A stretch of 64,000 nucleotides of DNA from assembly GCA_026929865.2 (NCBI GenBank), contig CM049403.1, positions 1,218,001 through 1,282,000 on the forward strand, given 5' to 3'. The notes under the pieces are model-generated. The model worked only from the letters and a program-made list of their open reading frames with translations, was not told the DNA's origin and ran no database searches. Origin of the DNA: Hyperoplus lanceolatus. Taxonomy: Eukaryota > Chordata > Actinopteri > Uranoscopiformes > Ammodytidae. This document shows, piece by piece, positions 1 to 12,371 of this stretch; position 1 is the stretch's first letter; each line of letters opens with the position of its first letter. Both the position numbers and the translations under genes were made by a program.

Positions 1-688
1 TCAAAGAGACGCCTCTTCATGGGGAGGCTTATCACTGTTTTGAAAAAACAAACAAACAAACAAACACAGGTGACAAAATCAAAACACTAAAAATGTTGTT
101 TTAGAGGTATGAATGCAAAGGCATAATTCTACTGGATAAAGCATTCATACAGTGTTTTAGACATACCTCCGTAGTGTTTTCCATTCTGCACACCAGTGAA
201 ATTATTGAGTGCTAGAAATGTCTACTCATATGTATGTCTGTCATATGAAAAGAAAACACCATTTAGTGAAGAGTTAACATTCTTTTGAGGGTAAAGTGTG
301 CTTTAGCAAGAGAAGTGAAGGACTTTGCATGTTGTGTTTGAGTTTGGAGATTTGTGTTTAGTTTTTTTTTGTTCAATATTAAACCAGAAATAACAGGTAA
401 CCGTGCAATGTATTCGATTAACTGTTTTCAGTTCAGTTATCTATAACTGCATTGTTTTTAATTTTCTTTCATTCTCCAATTTCATATTTCCTTTTATGAT
501 AAGAAGTGCCTTTTCACATAATTAATTTGAAATAGGCCTATTAGTAGCCTAATGTTTAAAACTTGCTGTGAGCATTACCAATCAGAATATAAAAATAATC
601 CATTTAAAAAAAGCATATCATTAACCTATTCCTTGCTGTTAGATCACTATTTACTTATCTTTTTCATCATGCTACTTTTTATTTAATG
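1..688. other. No recognised feature
   Basis: AT-rich intergenic DNA without a coding frame of interest. No inverted repeat or LINE/SINE signature was recognised. Confidence 0.5.
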
Positions 689-696
689 GTGGTTAC

Positions 697-1646
697 TAGG
701 GATGGGCATTTTAAGAAATTCAATTGATCGATCATCGGGAAAATTAACGAGCAATTATCGAAAGCAATCGCTATCTTTTTTACATATTAAAAAATGCCTA
801 CAGAACATCCAAAATACAGCGTTTGTACCATAGACTGTATACAAGAGGTTTTTACTCAATTACATCTTTATTCCATGATCTTCTAGGCAAACAACAATCT
901 ATTAAGACAAGGCAACTTTTTAAAATAAAATGATAATAAAATGCGGCGTTGGTAAAAGCCCGAGGCTACGCCGGGGTCCAACAAGGAGCCAGTGCTACGA
1001 TACCTTTAAAGTTTAAACACATATGCGCCTCCTAAGATGCTGCCAAAGACTGCATAAGGGCACGGCACGTTTCTCGAGTGATAAAGGATCTAACGTTACT
1101 TCATCTAATAGACAAAATGTGCAAATTATTTCCCTGATAAAGGCGAAGTAGGAAAGCATAGACACTAAAGATAGCTGCTAATGCTAGCAGCGCTAACGTG
1201 ACACGTTTAACAGGGTCGGATGTAGGCTTCAATGTACAAGTGGCACATAATTCGGTTTGTTTAAGTGTTATACTTATACAAGGTTTCACAATGCTTAATG
1301 AACTTAGTTATTTTCGGTTCTAAAGCTGTCCTGTCCGATGCCAAACTTCTCTCTCTCTCTTCTTAACTTCTTCCTGTTTATGTTTTGAGATCTACAGCAG
1401 CTCGCAGGCTGCTGCCTTGCCTGTTCTGTTGTCTTCTACTACTTCAGTTGGGCATTTCCCTGCTGGTAGGATGTTTAATTGCTGCCCATACAGTCTTTGG
1501 TGCTGCCACATAGTGAAACGAATTGCTGTGCTGCCGGACTCACACTGCGCAACACAACGGCTATATGATCGATAACAATTTCACGTGATCGACAATATTT
1601 TTAACGAGCAATGATCGATTTAATCGATTAATTATGCCCATCCCTA
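697..1646. mobile_element. Non-autonomous hAT element (TAGGGATGGGCAT ends)
   Basis: It begins TAGGGATGGGCAT and ends ATGCCCATCCCTA, with perfect 8-bp duplications GTGGTTAC at 689-696 and 1647-1654. AT-rich GATCGAT-like sequence is subterminal on both sides. No transposase frame is present; it is 950 bp long. The 8-bp duplication and end sequence place it in the hAT superfamily. Confidence 0.9.
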
Positions 1647-1721
1647 GTGGTTACTGATGGGTGTTGTATTGGAAATAGCAGTAGCTACGTAGCTGGCACG
1701 TTAACATGTGAGCTAGCCCAT

Positions 1722-2262
1722 CGTGAAAGATAATAATAAAATAACTCCTTTCACTGCAATTTTTGGCATTGCTCCAAATCCGGGCTTGCCTAAAGTGAAG
1801 CTAAAGGTACTGGCCTTCACCTCATTACTTGCTCGTAGGGTTATCTTACTCAAGTGGAAAGATCCTGCTCCTCCTTCCCACTCACATTGGATTAGAGACA
1901 TTATGGCATGTATGAATTTAGAGAAAATACGTTATACTACCCAGGGATCTGAGAATAAATTTGACAGAATTTGGCGCCCCTTCCTAAATTATTTTAAAAA
2001 ACCAACAACAACTATAGAAGAGTAGCTACCTCCTCCCCTCTTTTATTTGATTTAATTTTATTTCTTTATGTGTTTTTTTTTGTGTTTTTGTGTTTTTTTT
2101 TTCATATTGATTGTTTATTTTTGTTTCTTGTGGTGTGTGTTTCGTGTTGTTGGGTGTGAGGGTGGGATGTGGGTGGGGTATGTTCGGGAGAAAAAGGGGA
2201 AAGAATTTGTACTCGCTGTGCTACAATTCCGTTGTTATTAACATTTAATAAAAAAACCTTTG
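1722..2262 (+). pseudogene. 3' end of an L1-like LINE ORF2 plus 3' UTR
   Basis: Frame 1723-2025 ends with features of fish L1/Tx1-type ORF2 C-termini: a LLARR-x-ILLKWKDPAPPSH core, then LEKIRYTTQG and FDRIWRPFLNYF, and a stop. It is followed by a T/G-rich 3' UTR ending near an AATAAAAAAAC tail at about 2247-2262. It is truncated at the 5' side. The assignment rests on remembered family motifs. Confidence 0.7.
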
Positions 2263-4785
2263 AAAGAGAAAATAACTCTACACACGACTTACACAAAATA
2301 GGAATATAACTACAGAAAAACACGTAAATAACCATACAAAATGTAAAACACTAAGCAGCCGACTGACTTACCAGGACCACGCATACGTGCGTTGTCTCGG
2401 CGACTGTCTGTACAAGAAAGCGCTTCAGTGAATAAAAGTATTACTGTATTGGCCTAAGATATGAATACGTGGTGTCGCCGTAGCAGGCGATCAATGATGA
2501 CGCCCGTTCTGCGCATGCGGTCCTCATATCGTGCAGGCTCATAGATATAATATACATAGATGACGCGTTCCCCGCTGCTGTACGTTGGAGTGATGCGTCG
2601 TCGCGGCCGCCATCTTGCCTCCGGGGAGCCGTGCATTCTTACTGTATTAAGTCAATGGAGACATACGTCTGTATGGACCCTAAATCTTCATAACTCGCTG
2701 AATTTGCAACCGATTTTCAATCCGTTTGGTTTGTTATGAAGGGCAGACTTATATTTATGATACGGGACACTTGGTTAAAGAAAAAAAAAGTCAGAGTTTC
2801 ATCTCAAACTACTTAATCGCCAAGTAAACAGGCTATTTGTATGAATGTTGTTTCTGGTTGATAGTTTACATGAAATTAGTTAAACACCTACAATAATAAT
2901 TAATTAGCCTTGATGATACATTGTTTAAAATGGACTTACAATGGGGCTGACTGCCATCAATGAAAGAGTGACTCATTCAACTTGTTTATGCTATCAAAAG
3001 TTTATTAACTACTGTATTTAAGTCTGTTTACATCCTATCTAAGCAGTACGCAACTCACAACAATACATATTAATACACACATGGAAATTGGAAATGTAAA
3101 TACATAAAATAAGAGGACATTGTGGCTCCTGAAAGTATGCTAAGTTCTTAACCTTGGTAAACAAAGTAAACAAACCAGTGACAGCGCTACACCGGGGCTA
3201 ACCTGAAAGAAATCTGGTTAGCCCCGGTTCAGCCCCCCCAGGATTCTAGTCCCTTATACTGTATTGCAATAAACAGCTGTAAATATTTTCTTTAAACGCT
3301 CCTAACAATGAAATCTTCCTTGTAGCCTACTGCTGTTCTTATTCTTAGGGTTAGTCTACATCTTAAAAGTTAATGAATATCAAATTCTGGATTTTTGAGG
3401 AGCACCTGAATGTAGCATTCCTCGTCGCACAGCTGTCTCATCCCGGCCTATGCTGGTGACCAGTAGGCCTACCGCGGGAAGTAGGGGTGCTGGGGGCAGC
3501 CCCCCACACACATCAACCATTCAGGTTATTCGAAATAAGGCACAACGTTAGCACTCGTCTAGACCGGGATGTTAAATCACTTTAAGAAAACTAAAAGCCT
3601 CTGTCCGAGCGAAGCAGCGCATCACCCGGTGAAACATGTGGCAATGAGTTCACAGTGGGACATATAACTACCGCATGGACAGCGTTTAAATAAAGCCTCT
3701 AATTCTTATCCTAAGTGCTTTGATGCAAATTATGAAATCTATTCATAACGGCGGCAGTAATGGTGCGTAAAGGACAGTGCATTTGGCAAGCTCTCCTCAG
3801 CACTACAAGTAACGCAGCAAAAAAGCCACAGTAAAAGTTGATCGCTTTGTCGATTCATGCCTCTGACTCGTCGAGGCTTTGAATTCAGAGAAACAAGGTG
3901 GACACAGGCCCTTAAGCTGAATGATCGCTCTGGTAACGGGCATTCCCTTACTGGACGCCGAATATTAGACCCCAAATATAAGACGATCCGACTTTTTACC
4001 ACCTATTTGTAGTGGAAACCCCCAGTCTTATATTAAAACCATCACCGCTGCATGTAACCTTATACTATCTATGCATGTAACACTATTACATTGGTGAAGT
4101 TTGTATAATCAATGTAGCAAGTTGCTGCATCCAAATCATCCCACAATCACCAATTTGATACCAGAAAAGTTGCCAGCGTGTCTGTTTCTCCCCAGCGCAC
4201 AGCAAAGGACATAAAGTATATATTTAGGCTACTATTGTTATTATGAAATGTCACGCAAGAGAGACGATAAACTAAAATAATGGTCAGTTATCATTTAGAT
4301 TAGATGGCAAGATGATAAAGCAGATTCTTTGGAACAACTAAAAAAGGCAAAAGTTGATGATGATGATGTGAACAACTTGTTTGTGCTTTTAAGTGGCACC
4401 GCAAGAAGATAAGCTTAGAAGTTGCTTACAAAATTAACGGCAGAGTTAACTAGCCAACTTTTCCTCGCATATGCCTATCTAAACCCTTGCCCAGCTTATG
4501 TTTGCAGGACAGAAAGTGCACCAATAGGTCAACGCCACCATGTGGCGGAAATGGGGTACTACATGTATTACAAATTATGCCTGTGTAATATAAATGGAGC
4601 ACAACGTCCACTTCAAAATGAAACAAAAACAAGAATTACAATTATATAATAAACAAAAATTAAGCAACTGTTTCTGCTGGCAGCTACAATTGGGTTGTAC
4701 TTATATAACAGACACTATTCTCACAGTTACAATATTCATTCATTGAACTATTTAACTGCTCCACCTTCAGTTTCACTTAGCAGGT

Positions 4786-7397
4786 TTAATAGCCTTGCAG
4801 CAAAACTACCTTGCACAACTTTTTCCTAAGGCTTGCACTCTGCAGTTTTAATGTGTGCAGTTTAGCAACATGGTGTTGCCTTAGTTTAAAAAAACAGTTA
4901 ACAATAAGTGACATCAGGTTGTAGTGGTGGTTGTCAATACCGTCTTGTGTGTCAACAATATGCCCCTTGAGCTGAAAGACATCTTCACTCCCTATATTGG
5001 CCCTGACAAAATTGTTCACTACAGAGACCTTGCACTGATGTGCTGCAACTGAAATATTGGTGGAGCGTCTAATGCAGTGCTCTGCTGCACGGATTACCTT
5101 TAAGGTGCCTGTGGATGGAATCATAAGACCTCCATTATTTTTTAATGTGAGCAGGTGGTAGCTGTCACTATGTGAAGCTGGTACAGCCTTACATACCAAG
5201 CTGTTTGAGCATACATCACATGTAAGTTGTTTAAATAACTGCCTCACAACAAAACCTGCTATGTATGTTAAAGCATTTTCTGTAAGGCGCCCAAAGTTTG
5301 TAGGCAGGTAGCTATGGTCTACTCTAAAACAACACTAGCGACAGTGTCAAACAAAGATGGTGCACTGTCAGAGTCTACAGCTGGCACTACAGAGAACATG
5401 TCCACAGCCGACAGGGACACAGTGTCGTCCTGTGCTCTGACATTGCCTGTGTTTCCTGGTGAAACGCCGCAGCGGACCATGAGCCGGCGGAAAATTCCTT
5501 GGAAGTGAACCACACTTGGGTTGTTGTTCCATCCACCTTAAATTTGAAGAAGATAAGGAAACAACTTAGTTATGTGTTTCTTTGTATTATATACTGAGAT
5601 AATATAGTTGTGCATTTGAAATTAAGTTACATACCTGACGCCCTTATTGAATTAAATAAGAGCTCCAAATGATCCTGGCTAAAACGGTATGTGCACACAT
5701 ACCGTTGTGACTGAAGTAGCTCTGGGATCATCAGAGTCAATGTATCAATGTTGATTAGAAAACCAGTCACAGATAGATACCTTTTGAATTAGAGAAAACA
5801 TGTCAGTATTCAAATATGTTCAACACCTTCAACTCTAAATGTAGCCTAAATCCAAATCTAAATGGAGATGGAGTAAAGAAGTAGGACGAAGAAAGTGCAT
5901 TACCCAAAGTTATCTCTAATATGAAGGTATCTTTTTACTTGACTTCTGAAAACTTGACAACTCAAATATGAACATCATGATGCACTAATGAATTTTTAAT
6001 TCTAATTATTAAAGGTGGAGTCACCAAGTGTTGCTAAAAATCTTTGCCATATAACGATTCTAACGGACTAATATTTACCAAACGTGAACAATAAATACAA
6101 TTATTACAAAAATAAAGGAAGCTCTTCGAACGATGAACCGGCGTGCCATCAGTCATTGATAACTGGGTCAAATAAATCCGGGCTTGGTTCAGAAACTCTA
6201 GTGTTTCTTCCGAGTTTAAGAAACCAAGCGGAGCCTTAGAGCCTTTGGCACGAGGGTTTCTGCTGTTCATCACATCGAACAATCTGTCAATCACCTAAAA
6301 CACAAATATTCTTTATTGTTAGTCTTGCTGATTAAATTACATTCTTGACATCAACAGCCATGTTTCTTTAAACATTATATTTAAAACTGAAAAGATGTAG
6401 TAGGATGAACTTTCAAGGATTACCTCAATAAATCCAACTGTTGGGGTGCAGTCCTTGAACTGGGGATAACCAGTTTGCTGCAGCATTTGGAGGGCCTTTG
6501 CCACAGACCGGCTTAGAGTCTGGGCTGCCAGAGACACCTTCAAGGGTTAAAGTAAGAAAATATGTGTGAGCCTGTGAGGAGGAACTTTGTAAGATCAAGG
6601 TATTATTATTATATATATTATTGAATTAAACATTATAATGATTCAAAACTTTTCTAAGCCTGAAATCAGGCACAGTGCTTGAAAAATGTAAGCCTTCACC
6701 TTCATCTTCTGGTTGCTGAAGTTGATGTGCTTGCTTGTGATCCTGTTGGCAGCATGCAGACCCTCCTTCTCCTGGACTTTGTTAAGATCTGCAATGTGGC
6801 TCCATTTCACTGCTCCAACTGGACTGTTGATGGACCCGTATGCCTCCAACATGTTGCTGGCCAATTTCAACATGTGGCATGGGTCCATCAACACAAAAAC
6901 CTTTTCGCCCGAAGATGAATGGGCGAAAAAGGTTTTTAGTGGCTCCAATGGATTCAGCTTCATCTGACATCCAAGCTTTGTACACATCGAGATGTTTGAA
7001 AAATGCCCATCCATTGTTATACACACAACTTTGATGCCTCTTTCATGAAGCGCCACCAAGGCATGCTCCAGCAGGACCATTTGTGTGTCTGGTGTGAGAT
7101 GTTTTATGAAGTAGTAGGCTATTGGTGTTTTCCAGTGGCCTTGGAGTCCTACAGCCATGAACACCAGGGCCTCACTTGCTACATTAGACTCTTCTGCACC
7201 ATCTCCTAGGTCCACAAAACCTGTCATCTTTTGTTGATGCGCATCGTACTGAATTTGCCGCCTGATCGCCATACCATCAATCATCAAACATACTCTAGAG
7301 AAGCTGTCAGGATCTACGTTTCTCTTCCTCATTAGCATGTCTAATAATGCTGTGTTGAGACCAGGTTTCCCATCCACAGTCTGCAACCACCTGTTTC
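4786..7397 (-). pseudogene. P-element/THAP9-like transposase, broken
   Basis: The main exon, about 7397-6704, encodes the catalytic core: CLMIDGMAIRRQIQYD, EALVFMAVGLQGHWK, TMDGHFSNI and VFVLMDPCHMLKLASNML, as in Tnp_P_element/THAP9 proteins. It splices plausibly (QKMK/VSLAAQ) to 6534-6425, then to about 6291-6130 (VIDRLFDVMNSRNP). Further parts are at 5513-5314 (FRRLMVRCGVSPGNTGN) and 5300-4786 (LTENALTYIAGFVV onward, ending in GIDNHHYNLMSLIV). The frame breaks near 5320. A possible linker exon lies at 8236-8141. No THAP zinc finger was found. It would have been a nuclear transposase cutting the element's own ends. It is not intact. Confidence 0.85.
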
Positions 7398-7414
7398 AGG
7401 TAAAACAATGGATA

Positions 7415-7570
7415 AGGAAGTCAAGTAGTCAAGTAAACTTTATTGTCAATTTCTGCAATATGTGCCAGACAAACAGAGGAATCAAAATTACGTTTCTTTG
7501 GTATAATAAGTACAAAAGGATAAAAAAAAGAGTAATAAAAGTAATATACACAATAAATACATTCTAAATA
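7415..7570 (-). repeat. Probable LINE 3' tail (CAAGTAAACTTTATTGTCA type)
   Basis: The phrase TCAAGTAAACTTTATTGTC followed by GCCAGACAAACAGAGGAAT resembles a common teleost LINE/SINE tail read in antisense. It sits inside the P-like element directly next to its transposase exon. Family name not resolved. Confidence 0.4.
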
Positions 7571-7632
7571 GTGTATAGCAGTATATAAAGTAATCATTTG
7601 AAAATGTGCAATATAAAGAAGAACATTATTTA

Positions 7633-7908
7633 GGGCGGCAGTGGTGAAGTGGGTAGGAAGTTCGCCTCTGGTGTGCAGGGTCGGAGGTTCGATTCCCCGC
7701 CTACCCGCCACATGTCGAAGTGTCCCTGGGCAAGACACTGAACCCCAAATTGCTCCCGATGGTTCAGAGAGCGCCTTGCATGGCAGCTAATGCCATCGGT
7801 GTATGAGTGTGTGTATGAATGGGTGAATGTGGTAAGATATGTAAAGCGCTTTGGGGCTGAGAAAATCGGCTAGAAAAGCGCTGTATAAGTCGAGTCCATT
7901 TACCATTT
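7633..7908 (+). mobile_element. tRNA-derived SINE (V-SINE-like)
   Basis: It starts GGGCGGCAGTGGTGAAGTGG (A-box-like, about 7642-7653), with a B box GGTTCGATTCC at 7686-7696. A conserved central part (GTGTCCCTGGGCAAGACACT) follows, then a LINE-related tail (AAGCGCTTTGGGGCTGAG, then AAAAGCGCTGTATAAGTC). This order is typical of teleost V-SINEs. It is a Pol III-type retroposon, not a functional tRNA gene. No clean target duplication was seen. Confidence 0.8.
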
Positions 7909-8236
7909 AAATATGTGCAAAGAAAAACAGTAAACTAAGAAACACTCTCTGATGGGGGGGGGGGGTGAATAAAAGTCCTGAGTTCTTGGGGGGGGGTTCA
8001 GAGTACCAATAATAATAATAACATTTTATATAGTGCCTTAGTATGCCATAGTATTAAATGTATTAATAACTTAAATGTATTATCTTCATTCTGTATGTCA
8101 CTGTAATATAAGCCCAGCATCCTGCAAAACAATTGTTTAACTTACTGTGGTTGACTGCTGGTTGACAGGCCTGATAGGTGAACGCGATCTTTCTTTGGAC
8201 TGCGATGTCCGGCTCAACCTTGGCGCACTGGGCACC

Positions 8237-10493
8237 TGGTCGAAATGAAAAATAGTTACATTATTATTGAAATCAGGATCGATGCAACACTACACCTTGT
8301 ATATATGTGATTTGTGCTGTTTTTGATATGTTTGTCCTTTCAGAAGCTACGTCTTTAAAAAATGTTACACTAAAGGTTAATTAACCCTTTCGAATACTCT
8401 GTGTTATAGTTATGTTTAGTGGGAAGTGGATTAGCAAAAGATTAAGATAATATGACAAATTGTCATGCCATTTAGCCTACTTTGTAGAGTTGTCCAGGCA
8501 GTGAAAAAATGGAGGGGGTTACGCCTTCCCTCAGCCGAACTGTCTGTCCCGTCCTGTCAAAGTCGGCATCTCTGAAGTGGCAGCTGCAGACCACCGACCT
8601 ATCAGTTGGGCTAAAACCTATCCTCCTGACCGCTGTAACCCAGTCCTTCCTCCGTAATACGTCTTTTGGAAAACTAAAAAAAAAAATCCATAATGCTCAG
8701 TTATACATTTGGTGGAATCAAAATCATGCCTAGTTCCTACTGTACAAGCCTGTGTGGCAGCGTAGCCTAATGAATGATCTGGCGGTTGCATCAGTTTCTT
8801 ATACCAACGGTTCTAAGCAACCAATACAGCTTATCAAAATGTGTTACGGTGAATATGTGCCTTAATCAAAAGCTAAAGATGAACAAAAAAGAAGTTTGAG
8901 TGTGTGACTTTTTCTTTTTGGCCGGCCAGTATGCTTATGTAGCCTACGCTAGTTACAATGTTAGCACTTGGGAAACAGCTGATCTTGTTTTCACAAACAC
9001 AATCGACACTAATTCAGTTAAAGTTGATGATAGTGACTTATTTCATAGACAATTAAGAAATAACATAGCCTACTTGACACTAAAACACCGTTTTGAAAAT
9101 ACGTTAACGTTTTATATTTGATAGCTTCGTTCGTCAGTTACTGGCTGTTACGTCCGTTTCATTTAAGCTATCTTAAGAAACATTCAGAAAAAACATAGCC
9201 TAGGCTATATATTTTTACTCAGGTGAAATGTGACCCCCCTTTCTTTTGTTGCGTTGTTTCGTTCATTGGAACATCCAAAGGCAGAGCAGTACTCTGGCAT
9301 TGCTGTTGTTTTGGCAGCTGATATATCACAGTCTAGATCTAGACCTGATTCCTGATATGTAGCCTAGTTCAGAGATGATATGTATTTTTTTCTTTCTTAA
9401 CTTTTTTTGATAGGTAGTTGCCAAGTTCATCACTCAAACACTCCAAACAATCCACTGATATGAGATCAGTTTGCAATTTTCAAGTACTGAATTAATGGTA
9501 GGACTGTGGCCACTAGAACTGGTCTCTGGTCAGCAAAGGTCTTGAAAACAGCATAAGTGTGCTTGTGACATGCGTGCCACCCATGCACGTGTATGGGCAT
9601 GTGTCCCAGCAGATTTTTGAAATCTGAATAAAAAAATTTAAGTTTGTAGTTAGCAAGTGTAACATGTTCTTAGGGCAGAATTTCATAAATAAAGGTTTAT
9701 TTTTTTAGCAAGATATTTGATCAAAAGCTACTTGTCATCCGTCCCTCTGTCCAGTTGTTAGGCATCTGGCTGCTAGCAAGTTATGTTGTCTTGCTAATTT
9801 TACTATTCATCTGAACTGAAATCAATATTGACTTTTTCCTTTATTATCTTCGCCAGAATGCACCAGAATGCTTAGATTACATGTTAAAAACACAAAAAAA
9901 TCTTCTGGGGGGGATGCCCCCAGACCCCCCTTCAGGGGTTTAGTTTTCTGACAAACATTACAATGGATACTAACATGATTTGGGCATTTGGGATTATAAA
10001 TCATCTTTGAATTGGTTGTACAGCATATCACATGCTATTCATTCAGGGGTGCGATGGCCACCCCACTCTAGCTCTGTGGCCCACCTTGGCCACCCCCAGT
10101 CAAAATTACTGGAATCGCCACTGAGACACACACAACTCCGCGTTCAGGCTGCACAGCACATTAATCGCAGGTAGCATTTTGAGCTAAATCTGGCCACTTT
10201 CCAAATCCAAGACTCAATAGTTGAAACATTCTCTGAACTGGGTTGTCAGACAGCAGTGTTTCCCATTGATCATAGACTTTGTTTTGTGAAGCTTTTTCAT
10301 AACAGGTATACCTATTGTAGAATTTATTTTGTGTATGTTCTATTTAGGCTACTATTTTCTTCTCTTCTAAGGAGATTTAAAAAAAAAACTTTTCCTCAGT
10401 GTCTCATTGATACAATCTCATAATTAGCTTTTAAAGTGCACCAGAATTTAACGTTAAAATATAAGAAATTTCCGGACCCCAACCCTAAACCCA
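8237..10493. other. Interior of the P-like element without recognised gene
   Basis: Short open frames (for example 8509-8733 and 8900-9121) have no recognised motif. A G/C palindromic stretch at about 9905-9940 (GGGGGATGCCCCC) is the most distinctive thing seen. No THAP domain was identified. Confidence 0.4.
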
Positions 10494-10549
10494 ATGTTCA
10501 ACTCAAAGGTGCGCCACTGGCCTAGCCCTTGTGATAATAACAATAATAG

Positions 10550-10551
<2 letters not shown>

Positions 10552-10584
<33 letters not shown>

Positions 10585-10600
10585 GTGTAGGGTGGTGTGT

Positions 10601-10631
<31 letters not shown>
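10552..10631. repeat. (CTAT)n, (GT)n and poly-G microsatellite cluster
   Basis: About eight CTAT units are followed by GTGTGG spacers, a short (GT)n and a run of about 17 G. It lies near the right end of the P-like element. Confidence 0.9.
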
Positions 10632-10789
10632 TGTCAGGGTCGGTGGGGGGGCCCAACTGCAATGACCCAGCTTTGGGGGGGTCCAGATAGTCCGTTGGCT
10701 CCAGAATACTGAGGCAAGATGGCGGCCGCATTGTCGCATCTCAGAAGCCAGAACGCGTCATCTACGTATATATGTCTATGATGCAGGCT

Positions 10790-11391
10790 CCTCAGATCGT
10801 GCAGTGACAGATACAAGCATCGATACGCGCTTCACCAAAAACTTCCGGGATTACTCGGCACATTACGACTCATCACTACTGTCAACTATTTTATCATAAA
10901 ACAATGAAGGAACAAACGGCAGAGAATACATCTCCTGTATGAAATGAACTGCCCCCTCACTTACGGTTTAAACTAGCAAGGCATTGTGGGAAAATGGGCC
11001 GTCTTTTCCATTTTTCTATCAGTAAATCTGCGTTCGATCTTTGGGTCTACTTCTGAAAGCTGTGGGCTGGCACTTAACAGAATGACTTACACCTGGCTTG
11101 ACAAAGCAGCCCCTTTACATCCTGGATTGGCGTTTATGCAACTGACTAATCCAAAGTGCCCAGGCTAGCAAAGCTGGCTTTATCAATCATCCTGGATGTC
11201 TTTATTCCACTTTTATGCAATAGGCCCCCGGAGACGAGAGCAGTCGCCCCGGCTCACTCGCACAGGGATTACCAGCGTAGCCCCAATATGCTAGTGCCAG
11301 TAGCAGGGCTACAAGGCGCCGTGTCGGTCCCATAGTCCGTGATCGGGTCGGATACAGACACGTATGAGACGCGCAAAGTCACTGGTGTTGT

Positions 11392-11483
<92 letters not shown>

Positions 11484-12127
11484 GGCGGGGGCAAGGAGCA
11501 CGAGGGCAGAGTGTGGAGAGAGATACCTGACCCAGGCTAGGAGTGGTAGCAGGTAGACAGGCAGGGAGGAGGAGCAGGTGGAGAACGCCAGCAAGGCAAA
11601 GCAGAGCAACAATCCACGCAGATTTCCAGGTGAAGCAGGTTTAAAAGAAGGTTTAAAAGGTATAAAAACCAAGTAAAACCACAGACAGATGTAACCGGGT
11701 GGTACAGTTAATATCTTTATGAATATAACACTTCCAGTTGCAGTACTTGGGAATGGGATTGGGGGTGGTTTGCAACGGGTAGTGTGGCCGTCTGGTCACA
11801 GGGTGGCAGTATTGAGTCTTACTATATAGTGCTGCGCCCAATGCATCCTGGTCCCTTCTTCCGTTGTTTACCTCCGTGAAGACGAGGTAAATCTCCATTG
11901 TTTGCGTTTATAGAGTGGCTTATGGACATATGTTGTTGGTTGTTGCTGTATGGAACAGTTTTATAGCGATACCAGTGAGTATTTGTGTTGGATGGCCGTG
12001 TTTGTTTAGGATGTCTGGGGATTTGCGGCACCAGTCGCCAAACGTGGGCGTTCGTTTGCAATGAGATGTATGGCACCACGCGGTGTGTTTGTGAATCGCA
12101 GTGTCGCTTAACAGTGTCTATCTTTTA
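10790..12127. other. Intergenic, no gene recognised; contains (GT)44
   Basis: A (GT)n microsatellite spans about 11394-11482. The short frames across it are low-complexity artefacts. No transposon ends were recognised in this interval. Confidence 0.5.
11394..11482. repeat. (GT)n microsatellite
   Basis: About 44 uninterrupted GT units, read directly. Confidence 0.98.
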
Positions 12128-12278
12128 GAGATAACCATAGACATTATAAAGGGTAGACGCCCCATTGGCCGTTGAGCACGAGAAATGCGGGCGCCATCTT
12201 GGACCGGTCACACGTTCCACTCAGTGCAGTCTGTTTGGCAGGTGGAATGAACTGTCAGCGCATGTAATTAATCATATC

Positions 12279-12340
12279 CAGTGGCGACTGGTCATTAGGG
12301 GCACGTGGGGCGAAGCCCCACCTACTCTCGCACGAAAAAA

Positions 12341-12371
<31 letters not shown>

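Larger units (their letters stand above)
2540..10781 (-). mobile_element. P-superfamily DNA transposon, degraded
   Basis: The left end CATAGATATAATATACATAG and the right end are imperfect inverted repeats of about 100 bp, both with GATGACGCGTT and a GGCCGCCATCTTGCC block. The 8-bp repeat TGCAGGCT flanks them at 2532-2539 and 10782-10789. Inside, on the minus strand, lies a THAP9/P-type transposase broken into segments. An antisense LINE tail, a SINE and many indels are also inside. P elements make 8-bp duplications, which agrees with this. The exact right end is uncertain by 1 bp. Confidence 0.8.

Noticed and set aside
4422-4649. 75-codon frame within the P-like element
   Set aside because: No recognisable motif; outside the transposase segments and on the opposite strand.
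6679-7209. Several plus-strand frames of 64-84 codons
   Set aside because: Antisense shadows of the P-like transposase core on the minus strand.
7633-7710. Possible tRNA gene
   Set aside because: Has A and B boxes but no cloverleaf end, and continues into a SINE body and LINE-type tail.
11309-11672. Frames of alternating Thr-His or Cys-Val
   Set aside because: Translation of the (GT)n microsatellite, not a gene.
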